Positions 26,020 to 33,556 of a DNA stretch of 42,926 nucleotides are shown here, piece after piece (the first letter of the stretch is position 1; the number at the start of each line of letters is the position of its first letter). The notes beneath the pieces were generated by a model. That model saw nothing but the letters and a program-made list of their open reading frames with translations, did not search any database and was not told the origin of the DNA. The translations under genes were made by a program, and so were the position numbers. The stretch comes from a bacterium. GTDB lineage: Bacteria; Patescibacteriota; Minisyncoccia; Phycocordibacterales; UBA5272. The DNA lies in the NCBI GenBank assembly GCA_023267535.1, contig JAHFNC010000006.1, positions 1-42,926 on the forward strand, read 5' to 3'.

Positions 26020-26940
26020 TTATTTGTTAGTAAAAACCCTATAAATTTCATAATATTCTTTGGCAATCATTTGAATTGCGTCATCTCTAGAAATTTTCTG
26101 ATCACGATACAAAGTAAGAGGTTCCCAGAATATTGTTCTACCGACAGCAAAACCAATTATACCATTTACATTTCTTCCAGCTGTAATCCACTCCCTCACT
26201 CTTTCTTTAGTTTCATTACGACCTAAAATTATAACTCCAACCAATGGACGATTCCCTCTTTCTTGTGCCACAGTAATTATAGATTCATAATCACTCGCAT
26301 TTTCAAACCCTTCAATTTTCCAAACATCAACCACAATTTCAGCTTGATAAAATTCATTAATCATTTTTATAGTCAAATCTTTTCTTAACTCTTTATCAAA
26401 TCTATGTTTATCGTTACCACAAAGTTTTAATTGCTCATCAGTTGCAATCACTAGCGGTTCAATCAACAACATTAAATCATTAGCACTGGCGAAATCAGAA
26501 ACTTTTTTTATTCTTTCTAATTGAATTTGATTATTTTCTTTATTTCCTTCTGCATTATATCTAACCAAAACCTTAGCAAAGGTTGGTTTTATCTCAAGTA
26601 AATGATTTCCAAAATCGTCCCCGAACTCACATTCAAAAATATCTACCCCTGATTTCTCAACTGTTTGCATAGTTATAAATCCGCGAGCCTTAGCATCTTT
26701 CAAAATTTCTTTTCCGTAAATTTCATCTACCAATACTGCCGCATTTTCTCTAGGAATACCAAAATCGATGGCTTTGTCTATAGCCTCATAAATTATTGTT
26801 TTGTAATCAGTTACTGTTTGCTTTTGATTTATATTTAACTCACCTTTAAATGAAAGTAAATTCTCCACAAAAGATGCCCTGTGATCAAAGGGCAAGACAA
26901 ACAAATTCTTATTATATCCCACGGCGTTATTCCTAGTCAT
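26020..26940 (-). CDS. DUF2090 aldolase-like protein
   Basis: A 306-residue TIM-barrel-type protein that looks like the DUF2090 domain, found as the C-terminal half of some IolC sugar kinases and related to tagatose-bisphosphate aldolases. Recognisable parts are LFVLPFDHRASF (residues 13-24), VLVDEIYG, EPLVIA, VDVWKIEGFE with a likely Schiff-base Lys, VGVIILGRN, and GFAVGRTIFWEPL. It probably cleaves a phosphorylated keto-sugar into two three-carbon products. A PfkB kinase gene is directly divergent, so the two halves of an IolC-type fusion appear here as separate genes. TATACT 7 nt before the ATG suggests a leaderless mRNA. Confidence 0.75.
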   Translation of the reverse strand: MTRNNAVGYNKNLFVLPFDHRASFVENLLSFKGELNINQKQTVTDYKTIIYEAIDKAIDFGIPRENAAVLVDEIYGKEILKDAKARGFITMQTVEKSGVDIFECEFGDDFGNHLLEIKPTFAKVLVRYNAEGNKENNQIQLERIKKVSDFASANDLMLLIEPLVIATDEQLKLCGNDKHRFDKELRKDLTIKMINEFYQAEIVVDVWKIEGFENASDYESIITVAQERGNRPLVGVIILGRNETKERVREWITAGRNVNGIIGFAVGRTIFWEPLTLYRDQKISRDDAIQMIAKEYYEIYRVFTNK

Positions 26941-26947
26941 AACGCCT

Positions 26948-26953
26948 AGTATA
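26948..26953 (-). promoter_or_regulatory. -10 box of the DUF2090 gene (leaderless arrangement)
   Basis: TATACT on the minus strand ends 7 nt before the ATG at 26940. No SD is present. Confidence 0.5.
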
Positions 26954-26962
26954 TCTTATACT

Positions 26963-26968
26963 TATAAC
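26963..26968 (+). promoter_or_regulatory. -10 box of the PfkB kinase gene
   Basis: TATAAC lies 9 nt before the ATG at 26978. The two divergent start codons are only 37 bp apart, so the promoters are back to back. Confidence 0.4.
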
Positions 26969-26977
26969 TAAATAAAC

Positions 26978-27967
26978 ATGAATGAAGAAAACTTATTTGA
27001 TATAGTCGGAATTGGTGATGTTGTTGTTGACGCTTTTATTAAATTAGAAGTGGGACATACCGAAGAAACAGCCAATGGCGCCGAATATTGTTTGCCTTTT
27101 GGGTCAAAAATCCCTTACGAATCAATGACGGAAGTCCCTGCTGTTGGAAATTCAGCAAATGCCGTAGTTTCTGCGTCTCGTCTTGGACTAAAAACTGCTC
27201 TTGTTTCTTGTGTTGGAAATGATAATGACGGAAAGAAGTGTGTAGAAAAATTAAAGAAAGAAAATGTTTCAACCAACTTTATAAAAGTAGAAGAAAACAA
27301 AAAGACTAACTATCATTATGTTTTGTGGTTTGGTGACGATAGAACCATACTTATCAAACACGAAAATTTTCATCCAGAATTAGATGATGCAAAAACAAAA
27401 TGGATTTATCTGTCATCAATTGGTGAAAATGAAAAATATCTTCATGATGATGTTTTAAAATATTTAGAAAAATATCCAGAAACCAAATTAGCCTTCCAAC
27501 CAGGGACTTACCAATTAATATTAGGAAAAGAATTATTGCCGATTTATAAAAAAGCTACTGTAGTTTGTATGAATAAAGAAGAAGCTAAAGAATTGCTAGA
27601 AACAAATAGCGATGACATAAAAGAATTGTTGGAAGGTGTTGCCTCAATGGGTCCACAAACAGTATTAATAACTGACGGAGCAAATGGTTCTTATGTAAAA
27701 TATGATGGCACACTTTTATTTATGCCTACTTATCCTGATATAAAGACACCTTACGAAAGAACTGGCGCTGGAGATGCTTTCTTTTCGACTTTCGTTTCTT
27801 ATATGGCCAAAGGTTTCGATGAAAAACACGCTATACAAAGAGCTCCTATTAACGCGATGAACGTTGTTCAGTGCATTGGTGCTCAAGAAGGATTATTGTC
27901 AGAAGAAAAAATAGAAGAATATTTAAAGAACGCACCTGAAGATTACAAACTTGAAATATTAGTTTAG
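26978..27967 (+). CDS. PfkB-family sugar or nucleoside kinase
   Basis: A 329-residue ribokinase-like kinase. The N-terminal part has GIGDVVVDAFIKL and VGNSANAVVSASRLGL, the substrate-binding region. The C-terminal signature YERTGAGDAFFSTFVSYM (about residues 258-275) carries the catalytic Asp and anion hole. A substrate cannot be named. Position opposite a DUF2090 aldolase-like gene suggests a sugar phosphate that is then split by that protein. A terminator follows. Confidence 0.88.
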   Translation: MNEENLFDIVGIGDVVVDAFIKLEVGHTEETANGAEYCLPFGSKIPYESMTEVPAVGNSANAVVSASRLGLKTALVSCVGNDNDGKKCVEKLKKENVSTNFIKVEENKKTNYHYVLWFGDDRTILIKHENFHPELDDAKTKWIYLSSIGENEKYLHDDVLKYLEKYPETKLAFQPGTYQLILGKELLPIYKKATVVCMNKEEAKELLETNSDDIKELLEGVASMGPQTVLITDGANGSYVKYDGTLLFMPTYPDIKTPYERTGAGDAFFSTFVSYMAKGFDEKHAIQRAPINAMNVVQCIGAQEGLLSEEKIEEYLKNAPEDYKLEILV

Positions 27968-27982
27968 GGTTTATACAAAAAG

Positions 27983-28018
27983 AAAACCCCGCCAGTTGTA
28001 ATCGCGAGGTTTTTTGTT
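27983..28018. terminator. Terminator between the PfkB gene and the small GTG-start gene
   Basis: AAAACCCCGC pairs with GCGAGGTTTT (one mismatch) across an 11-nt loop. T runs lie on both strands (TTTTTT on plus, TTTTCTTTTT on minus), so it can stop both convergent genes. Confidence 0.75.
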
Positions 28019-28041
28019 GATGATTGAATGATTCATATTAG

Positions 28042-28254
28042 TCATCTGGTAGTAAATGTGGTTATCAACATTGCCACAATAGCTAGTAAAACAGTAGATG
28101 TAATCGAGATTAAACAATTCTCACCGGCGTCCCATGTTGCTTCATAAAGTTTGGTTTGATGAGGATCTTTACATGAAATGTCGACTGCTTTGTAATGCGC
28201 GACAAACGTTACAATTATTCCAACAATGGGAATATACTTCCATTTAACTTCCAC
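28042..28254 (-). CDS. Small membrane protein of unknown function (70 residues)
   Basis: It starts with GTG (MEVKWKYIPIVGIIVTFVAHYK); GGGAGA lies 6 nt upstream as SD. There are two hydrophobic helices (about residues 8-20 and 49-66, LISITSTVLLAIVAMLITTF), with a polar loop between them (DISCKDPHQTKLYEATWDAG). No family is recognised. A consensus-like promoter at 28309-28337 overlaps a perfect palindrome, and the bidirectional terminator lies downstream. It belongs with the other small SD-containing genes of the window. Confidence 0.65.
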   Translation of the reverse strand: MEVKWKYIPIVGIIVTFVAHYKAVDISCKDPHQTKLYEATWDAGENCLISITSTVLLAIVAMLITTFTTR

Positions 28255-28308
28255 GTTATATCTCCCGTAAACATTAAGCTAAAGAGCTGAAGGTATTAGA
28301 ACTCTTCT

Positions 28309-28337
28309 AGTATTACATATTTTGTCTATTTTGTCAA
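28309..28337 (-). promoter_or_regulatory. Promoter of the 70-residue membrane protein gene
   Basis: On the minus strand TTGACA (28337-28332), a 17-bp spacer and AATACT (28314-28309) with TG just upstream form a good promoter. The predicted leader is about 50 nt and ends in an SD. Confidence 0.6.
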
Positions 28338-28347
28338 TAGACAAAAT
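28319..28347. repeat. Perfect 12-bp inverted repeat over the -35 region
   Basis: ATTTTGTCTATT and AATAGACAAAAT flank a 5-nt centre. The repeat lies across the TTGACA box and spacer of the 70-residue gene and downstream of the transketolase genes. It lacks a T run on the minus strand, so an operator is more likely than a terminator. Confidence 0.65.
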
Positions 28348-28381
28348 CCCTATTTTCAAGGACTTTTTGTGCTAGAAATAC

Positions 28382-29353
28382 CTAAACAATTACAGATTTT
28401 ACTTTCTCCACAATATGTTTTGCTGTTAATCCGTATTCTTCGTATAAATCTTTCATCTTACCGCTTTGACCAAATCTGTCTTCAATACCAACTCTAACAA
28501 TTTTCATTGGATGATGTTCGCTCAAAAATTCAGCCACAGCACTTCCTAATCCTCCTGCTACTTGATGTTCTTCAACTGTCACTAACGATTGCACATTTTT
28601 AACAAAGCGAAGTAGAAATGAAGTATCAAGTGGTTTTACTGTTGGCATATTTACAACCGTTACTCCAATCCCCTCTTTTTCAAGAAGTCTTGCCGCTTTC
28701 ATGGCTTCATAAATAACTGGACCACAAGAAATTATTCCCACCCTGTAATTGAATTCCTTTTTAGGCAAATGAATTATATAAGCCTTACCAAGAAAGAACT
28801 TATAATTTTCATCTAAAATAACCGGCGTGTTTTCTCTGGTTAAGCGAATATATGCCGGATGATTAAAATCAAGCATTGTCTTAGTTATTTCGCGAGCCTC
28901 AATATAATCACAGGGCACAAAGACATTCATATTTGGAATAACGCGCATAAGAGCGATATCTTCAATAGCTTGATGTGTGGCACCGTCTGGTCCGACTGAC
29001 ACTCCGGCGTGAGCACCAATTATTTTTACTGGTTGATTGTTGTAACAAATTGTCGTCCTGATTTGCTCCCAATTTCTCCCTGGAGAAAACATAGCATAGC
29101 TAGCAATAAACGGAACATAACCCATAGAAGCCATACCAGACGCAACTCCTGACATTGCTTGTTCAGTAATACCCATTTCGAAAAATCTTTTTGGATATTC
29201 TTTTTTAAATAAATTCATCTTCACACTGTCGGTCAAATCAGCACAAAGTGCCATTACTCGCTCATCTTTTCCGATAGAAAGCAGTCCTTCACCAAATCCT
29301 TCACGAGTTGGTTTTTCTTCTTCATTAATTGTAAAAAGGTTTTTGTTTAACAT
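28382..29353 (-). CDS. Transketolase, C-terminal subunit
   Basis: A 323-residue protein with the pyrimidine-binding and C-terminal domains of transketolase: GITEQAMSGVASGMASMGYVPFIASYAMF (as MGITEQAMSG, then VPFIASYAMF), HAGVSVGPDGATHQAIEDIA, and a C-terminal domain with TVEEHQVAGGLGSAVAEFL. It pairs with the N-terminal subunit encoded just upstream; together they move two-carbon units between sugar phosphates with thiamine diphosphate. The two ORFs are 1 bp apart. GGAG 8 nt before this ATG is one of the few SD sites in front of a housekeeping gene here, as expected inside an operon. Confidence 0.92.
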   Translation of the reverse strand: MLNKNLFTINEEEKPTREGFGEGLLSIGKDERVMALCADLTDSVKMNLFKKEYPKRFFEMGITEQAMSGVASGMASMGYVPFIASYAMFSPGRNWEQIRTTICYNNQPVKIIGAHAGVSVGPDGATHQAIEDIALMRVIPNMNVFVPCDYIEAREITKTMLDFNHPAYIRLTRENTPVILDENYKFFLGKAYIIHLPKKEFNYRVGIISCGPVIYEAMKAARLLEKEGIGVTVVNMPTVKPLDTSFLLRFVKNVQSLVTVEEHQVAGGLGSAVAEFLSEHHPMKIVRVGIEDRFGQSGKMKDLYEEYGLTAKHIVEKVKSVIV

Positions 29354-29354
29354 A

Positions 29355-30221
29355 TTAATCTCCAGAGTGTGTTACTTTTCCACGAAACGACCGCAATTCC
29401 TTTAACGCTTCTTTTGCTTCTTCTTCATTTGGAGCTTTACCATGCCAGTTGAAGTTGCCTTCAAAATCTTTTACCCCACGACCTGGAATAGTATGAGCAA
29501 TTATCACTGTTGGTTTATTCAAAATACTTTTTGCTTGCCATACTGCTCCGGCAATATCGCGAAAATTATGTCCATCAATTTCGATAACATTTAAATTAAA
29601 ACTTTCTAATTTATCTTTTAGTGGTTCCAGTGGCAAAACATCTTCCGTAAAACCATCAATCTGAATTGTATTTCTGTCTATTATAGAAATAACTTTATTT
29701 AATTTATTTTTCCCAAGCAATAAAAATGATTCCCAGACTTGTCCCTCATCCATCTCCCCGTCTCCCATCAAACAATAAAAATATCTGTCTGGCTTATGCT
29801 CTTCAAATTTATCAATAAGTGCCATTCCAATAGCTTGAGATAATCCGCAACCAAGTGGCCCTGATGTTGTCTCAAGTCCAGGGAGTGATTCACGATGTGG
29901 ATGACCCTGAAGTCTTGTTCCAAAGGCTCTTAATGTTTTTAATTCTCCAACTGGAAAATAACCAGCAAAAGCTAAAGTAGCATACAAGACAGGAGCGATA
30001 TGGCCATTTGATAAAATCACCCTATCTCTTTGATTCCAAGCAGGATGTTTCGGATTATGATTTAACAATCTAAAATACAAACAAGTAAAAATATCAGCCA
30101 TTCCAAGAGGCCCGGCAGTGTGTCCAGAACCGGCAGAAAGCAACATTTTTATTATATTTTCCCTTATATCTTCAGCACGAAGCGTCAGAGCCTTTACTTC
30201 AACATCAGTTAAAGAATTCAT
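29355..30221 (-). CDS. Transketolase, N-terminal subunit
   Basis: A 288-residue thiamine-diphosphate-binding half of transketolase. It shows GHTAGPLGMADIFTCLYF, DRVILSNGHIAPVLYATLA, GHPHRE, TTSGPLGCGLSQAIGMAL, and the ThDP/Mg motif MGDGEMDEGQVWES (from about residue 152). A split enzyme of two subunits is common in bacteria and archaea. TATAAT ending 6 nt before the ATG suggests a leaderless mRNA for the two-gene unit. With Rpe and RpiB it gives the non-oxidative pentose phosphate reactions, but no transaldolase gene is in the window. Confidence 0.93.
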   Translation of the reverse strand: MNSLTDVEVKALTLRAEDIRENIIKMLLSAGSGHTAGPLGMADIFTCLYFRLLNHNPKHPAWNQRDRVILSNGHIAPVLYATLAFAGYFPVGELKTLRAFGTRLQGHPHRESLPGLETTSGPLGCGLSQAIGMALIDKFEEHKPDRYFYCLMGDGEMDEGQVWESFLLLGKNKLNKVISIIDRNTIQIDGFTEDVLPLEPLKDKLESFNLNVIEIDGHNFRDIAGAVWQAKSILNKPTVIIAHTIPGRGVKDFEGNFNWHGKAPNEEEAKEALKELRSFRGKVTHSGD

Positions 30222-30227
30222 TAGTTT

Positions 30228-30233
30228 ATTATA
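30228..30233 (-). promoter_or_regulatory. -10 box of the transketolase genes (leaderless arrangement)
   Basis: TATAAT on the minus strand ends 6 nt before the ATG at 30221. No SD is present. Confidence 0.6.
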
Positions 30234-30277
30234 ACAGTTAAAAAATAAATGGTGTTAATGATTTACACAGAGAACCC

Positions 30278-30934
30278 CTAAGAAGCTATTGATTGTAATT
30301 GTCCTATCATTCCACCAGCATCTTCTTGTCCAAAAATAAGTGAGCCAGAAATAATACTATCCGCTCCAGCTTCAATCACCTTTTTTGCAGTTTCAAAATT
30401 AATTCCACCATCAACTTGTAATTCAATATCGCCAAATGATGCCTTTATGGTTTTTATTCTAGCTATACAACTCTCATCAAATTCTTGTCCTTGCTCTCCT
30501 ATACTTTTTATACCCATAACTTGAGCTCCGATATTTGGATACTGACTTTTGCAAAGATTAATCAAATTTATATGAGTATCAATCGGTGTGTCATTAGAAG
30601 TAGCAATAATAAGTTTGCAATTATATTGTTTTAATCTTTCAATGGCGTCATTACATTCATCATCAGTAAACGCATCCATATGTAAAACAATTCTTTGAGT
30701 TCCAAGAGTTAACGTCTTCTCTACATATTTTCTCCAATCAGCCACCATCAAATCAAATTCATAATGAATACCTGTTGGCAACTCTTCATTACCTTCTGGA
30801 AGCCAAGTTTGACCCCGTCCGACAGTGCCGTCACACACATCAATTTGCACAAGTGAAGCTACTCCGTCTACACGAGATAATTTCTCTTTTACATCATCAA
30901 GTGTAGTAGTTAATATAGCGGGTATTACTTGCAT
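30278..30934 (-). CDS. rpe: Ribulose-phosphate 3-epimerase-like protein
   Basis: From the ATG at 30934 the protein has 218 residues, the usual size. Motifs of the ribulose-phosphate-binding barrel are QVIPAILT, VQIDVCDGTV, YEFDLMV, RIVLHMDA, ELQVDGGINFETA and AGADSIISGSLIF. It would interconvert ribulose-5-P and xylulose-5-P. The His of the classical HxDxMDG motif is Gln here (VQIDVCDG), so the metal site deviates slightly and another epimerase substrate is possible. TATACT ending 6 nt upstream and the lack of an SD fit the pattern of the window. A longer TTG start (30967) would lie upstream of this promoter. Confidence 0.85.
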   Translation of the reverse strand: MQVIPAILTTTLDDVKEKLSRVDGVASLVQIDVCDGTVGRGQTWLPEGNEELPTGIHYEFDLMVADWRKYVEKTLTLGTQRIVLHMDAFTDDECNDAIERLKQYNCKLIIATSNDTPIDTHINLINLCKSQYPNIGAQVMGIKSIGEQGQEFDESCIARIKTIKASFGDIELQVDGGINFETAKKVIEAGADSIISGSLIFGQEDAGGMIGQLQSIAS

Positions 30935-30940
30935 CAATAC

Positions 30941-30946
30941 AGTATA
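30941..30946 (-). promoter_or_regulatory. -10 box of rpe (leaderless arrangement)
   Basis: TATACT on the minus strand ends 6 nt before the ATG at 30934. A 7-bp tandem repeat (CAAAAGT, three copies, 30951-30971) lies just upstream and supplies TTGACT-like -35 sequences. Confidence 0.55.
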
Positions 30947-30950
30947 AACG

Positions 30951-30971
30951 CAAAAGTCAAAAGTCAAAAGT
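30951..30971. repeat. Three tandem copies of CAAAAGT
   Basis: Three exact 7-bp copies lie immediately upstream of the rpe -10 box. On the minus strand they read as repeated TTGACTT-like -35 motifs. Confidence 0.8.
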
Positions 30972-30984
30972 CAAATTACTCAAA

Positions 30985-31110
30985 CCAAATGGAAAAAATT
31001 GCTTTAGATGCGAGGCGGATAAGATTTTTGTGACTAAAATGTACAGCTAGTACATTGCAGGAGAAAAAATCTTATTCAACAAAGCAGATGAAGTAATTTT
31101 TTCTATTTGG
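30985..31110 (-). repeat. Structured gene-end element after rpiB
   Basis: The outer arms 30985-31000 (CCAAATGGAAAAAATT) and 31095-31110 pair over 16 positions with one G-U; the right arm includes the rpiB stop codon. Inside are GCTTTAGATGCGAGGCG (31001-31017) and CAACAAAGCAGATGAAGT (31077-31094), shared with the element at 31631-31750. An 11-bp inner helix pairs ATAAGATTTTT (31019-31029) with AAAAATCTTAT (31065-31075). The apical hairpin is ATGTAC/GTACAT. No ORF lies here. Confidence 0.85.
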
Positions 31111-31573
31111 ACACTTCGTCAATTTGAATAACGCGGTCTGCATGACGCTCTAAATGAGAGAACGGTGTTTTTAAAAATAATTCAATCGCCTGCATAGCTT
31201 CTTTTTCTGTAACAAATCTAGCACCAATAGCTAAGACATTAGCGTCGTTATGTTCTCGTCCAACTTTAATTAATTCCAAATCTCCGCCAGCATAAACAAT
31301 AGCTCTCACATGATGAAATCTGTTGGCCACAATTGCCTCCCCTTGTCCTGAGCCACCAAAGAAAATTCCAATAGCTGGTGCGTGAAGTGCATCCCTTTGA
31401 ACATTAAGTGCCGCCTGTGCCATATATTCTGGATAATCATCCCCGTCTTGAAAAGCTAACGCTCCGCAGTCAGATACTTCAACATCAAGCCCATCTTTAC
31501 TTTCTTCAAGATTTTTCTTAATTTTTTCTTTTAATTCAAAACCAGCGTGGTCGGTAGCTAAATAAATTATCAT
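31103..31573 (-). CDS. rpiB: Ribose-5-phosphate isomerase B
   Basis: A 156-residue RpiB/LacAB-type isomerase that interconverts ribose-5-P and ribulose-5-P. It shows the N-terminal YLATDHAGFELKEKIK, YPEYMAQAA, IFFGGSGQGEAIVANRF (catalytic loop; the usual Cys of GSGxG(I/M) variants is not needed), and REHNDANVLAIGARF. The length is normal. A possible -10 (TAAACT) lies 9 nt before the ATG and no SD is present. Its last codons and stop form part of the outer helix of the element at 30985-31110. It has Rpe and GAPDH genes on either side. Confidence 0.93.
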   Translation of the reverse strand: MIIYLATDHAGFELKEKIKKNLEESKDGLDVEVSDCGALAFQDGDDYPEYMAQAALNVQRDALHAPAIGIFFGGSGQGEAIVANRFHHVRAIVYAGGDLELIKVGREHNDANVLAIGARFVTEKEAMQAIELFLKTPFSHLERHADRVIQIDEVSK

Positions 31574-31630
31574 AATGTTTATAGTTTAACATAGAATTAT
31601 TTTCGTAAACCCTATACCATAATTTCTAAC

Positions 31631-31750
31631 AAATCAATAAAATAGCTTTAGATGCGAGGCGCAAGTATTTTTTAGAAGAAGGCGTAGTAGACCTACGACG
31701 ACTGATAAAAAATACTTACAACAAAGCAGATGAAGTTATTTTATTGATTT
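31631..31750 (-). repeat. Structured gene-end element after gap
   Basis: The arms 31631-31643 (AAATCAATAAAAT) and 31738-31750 are perfectly complementary over 13 bp; the right arm holds the last codons and part of the stop of the GAPDH gene. Inside are AGCTTTAGATGCGAGGCG (31644-31661) and CAACAAAGCAGATGAAGT (31719-31736), identical to the element after rpiB apart from one edge base. The inner 11-bp helix differs in sequence: AAGTATTTTTT (31663-31673) with AAAAAATACTT (31707-31717). The apical hairpin has GTAGGTCTAC. Confidence 0.85.
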
Positions 31751-32794
31751 ACCCGCAAGAAAGACATGCTGAACTAAGGTGTGAGTATACCCCATCTCAT
31801 TATCATACCAAGCCAAAACCTTAACTAAATTTCCATCAACCACTCTGGTCATTTTAAGATCAGCCACTGATGCAAAAGGAAGTCCAACAATATCAGATGA
31901 CACCAATTCTTCTTCTGTTGCTCTAAAAATTTCTTTCCATTTATCAGTTTTGCTTGCCTCAGTCAAAATTTTATTAACTTCTTCTTTGGTTGTATTTCTT
32001 TTAGCAATAAAAGTAATATCGGCAATTGACCCAACCGCCACAGGCACTCTAATAGAAATACCATCAAATTTCCCAGCCAATCCTGTGATTGCCTTGGTAA
32101 CAGCAATCGCGGCGCCTGTTGAAGATGGCACAATATTTTGTCCACCAGCACGTCCCTCACGGAAATCTTTTTTATTTGGACCGTCCACAATTGATTGCGA
32201 AGCCGTGTAAGCATGAACTGTATTTAAAATAGCTTTTTCAATTCCAATTGCTTCATCTAAAATAGAAATCACCGGTGATGAAGCGTTTGTTGTGCAAGAA
32301 GCATTGGAAGTTATGTTACAAGAGCCAAACTTGTCTTCATTAATTGACAACAAAACTGTTTCTCCTTTTATACTTGCGTCCTCTCCCTCTTTAGCAGGCG
32401 CTGATATAACCACATGTTTAGCCCCAGCTAAAATATGGGCATTAGCTTTGTCATAAGTTGTAAAAAGTCCTGTTGATTCCACCACCACATCAATAGTTAA
32501 AGCTTTCCAAGGAAGATTATTTGGTTCTTTTTCTTTGGTGACAATTATTCTTTTTTGTTCGCCGTTGTGAGAAATAATCAATTCCTGAGCGCCCGATTCA
32601 TCCACCGCTGCCGAAACATCAAAATGCGCAGTTTTATAAACAGTGTCGTATTGTAAAAGATAAGCTAAATTATAAACATCACCCAAATCATTAACCGCTA
32701 CAATTTCCATATCATCTCTCAAAAGAGCTACTTTTAGAAAAGCTCTTCCAATTCTCCCAAAGCCATTTATGGCTACTCTAAGTTTTTTATCCAT
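31736..32794 (-). CDS. gap: Glyceraldehyde-3-phosphate dehydrogenase, type I
   Basis: A 352-residue GAPDH that oxidises glyceraldehyde-3-P with NAD(P). It has the Rossmann motif VAINGFGRIGRAFLK (residues 7-21), the active-site SNASCTTNASSPV (about 162-174) with catalytic Cys, HAYTASQSIVDGP, the RAGGQNIVPSSTGAA loop, and WYDNEMGYTHTLV. It connects the pentose phosphate products to lower glycolysis. TATAAT ends 6 nt before the ATG and no SD is present. The gene end is inside the arm of the structured element at 31631-31750. Confidence 0.96.
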   Translation of the reverse strand: MDKKLRVAINGFGRIGRAFLKVALLRDDMEIVAVNDLGDVYNLAYLLQYDTVYKTAHFDVSAAVDESGAQELIISHNGEQKRIIVTKEKEPNNLPWKALTIDVVVESTGLFTTYDKANAHILAGAKHVVISAPAKEGEDASIKGETVLLSINEDKFGSCNITSNASCTTNASSPVISILDEAIGIEKAILNTVHAYTASQSIVDGPNKKDFREGRAGGQNIVPSSTGAAIAVTKAITGLAGKFDGISIRVPVAVGSIADITFIAKRNTTKEEVNKILTEASKTDKWKEIFRATEEELVSSDIVGLPFASVADLKMTRVVDGNLVKVLAWYDNEMGYTHTLVQHVFLAGKSIK

Positions 32795-32800
32795 ACCTAA

Positions 32801-32806
32801 ATTATA
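32801..32806 (-). promoter_or_regulatory. -10 box of gap (leaderless arrangement)
   Basis: TATAAT on the minus strand ends 6 nt before the ATG at 32794. No SD is present. Confidence 0.6.
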
Positions 32807-32850
32807 TCAACAAAAGAATGTAATTATCTGTTGATAAAGGTAAACAACAA

Positions 32851-33522
32851 CTACCACTTAATCTCTTCTTTATTATGACTCTTTAGATACTCGTTACATT
32901 TAGAAAAATGTTTGCATCCAAAAAATCCATTATAAGCAGAAAATGGTGATGGATGAGCTGACTCAAGTATCAAATGTTTACTCTCATCAATTAAACTTTT
33001 TTTACTTCGTGCAAAATTCCCCCACAACATAAAAACAAGATTTTCATGTTTATCGCTTATTGTTTTAATCACATTATCAGTAAATTCTTCCCAACCTTTC
33101 CCCCTGTGTGAAGCTGGATTTGATGCCACAACAGAAAGTATAACGTTTAATAAAAACACTCCTTGCTTGGCCCACTCTTCTAAAGAACCATCTTTAAAAT
33201 CTTTTTTTATTCCCAAATCATTTTCTATTTCTTTATAAATATTTTGTAGCGACGGTGGAAGAGGTATCCCCTTCGGCACAGAAAAAGATAAACCTTCGGC
33301 TTGTCCAACGCCATGATACGGATCTTGTCCCAAAATCACAACTTTTACTTTAGAAAAAGGTGTCACCCAAAAAGCTTTGAACAAATCTTTTGGTTTGGGA
33401 TAAATAGTTTTTGATTTGTATTCTTCTCTAACAAATTCTGTTAAGTCACGAAATTTTTCAGTTTCAAAATAATTATGAAGCTCGTTTTCCCACTCCGGCT
33501 CAATTTCGACTTTCTTTGACAT
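32851..33522 (-). CDS. ung: Uracil-DNA glycosylase, family 1
   Basis: A 223-residue enzyme that removes uracil from DNA. The catalytic motif is VVILGQDPYHGVGQAEGLSF (about residues 58-77) with the water-activating Asp. Further motifs are FLLNVILSVVASNPASHRGKGW, LVFMLWGNFARSK and the DNA-binding loop ILESAHPSPFSAYNGFFGCKHF. The length is as in E. coli Ung (229). The region upstream holds TAAAAT 9 nt before the ATG and no SD. With UvrABC it is the second DNA repair function in the window. Confidence 0.96.
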   Translation of the reverse strand: MSKKVEIEPEWENELHNYFETEKFRDLTEFVREEYKSKTIYPKPKDLFKAFWVTPFSKVKVVILGQDPYHGVGQAEGLSFSVPKGIPLPPSLQNIYKEIENDLGIKKDFKDGSLEEWAKQGVFLLNVILSVVASNPASHRGKGWEEFTDNVIKTISDKHENLVFMLWGNFARSKKSLIDESKHLILESAHPSPFSAYNGFFGCKHFSKCNEYLKSHNKEEIKW

Positions 33523-33556
33523 ATTTATAATATTTTAACACGCTAAAAAACCCTTA

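Noticed and set aside
30951-31750. A CRISPR array in the repeat-rich region around rpiB
   Set aside because: The repeats are two hairpin elements more than 600 bp apart plus a 7-bp tandem repeat. There are no regular spacers and no cas genes.
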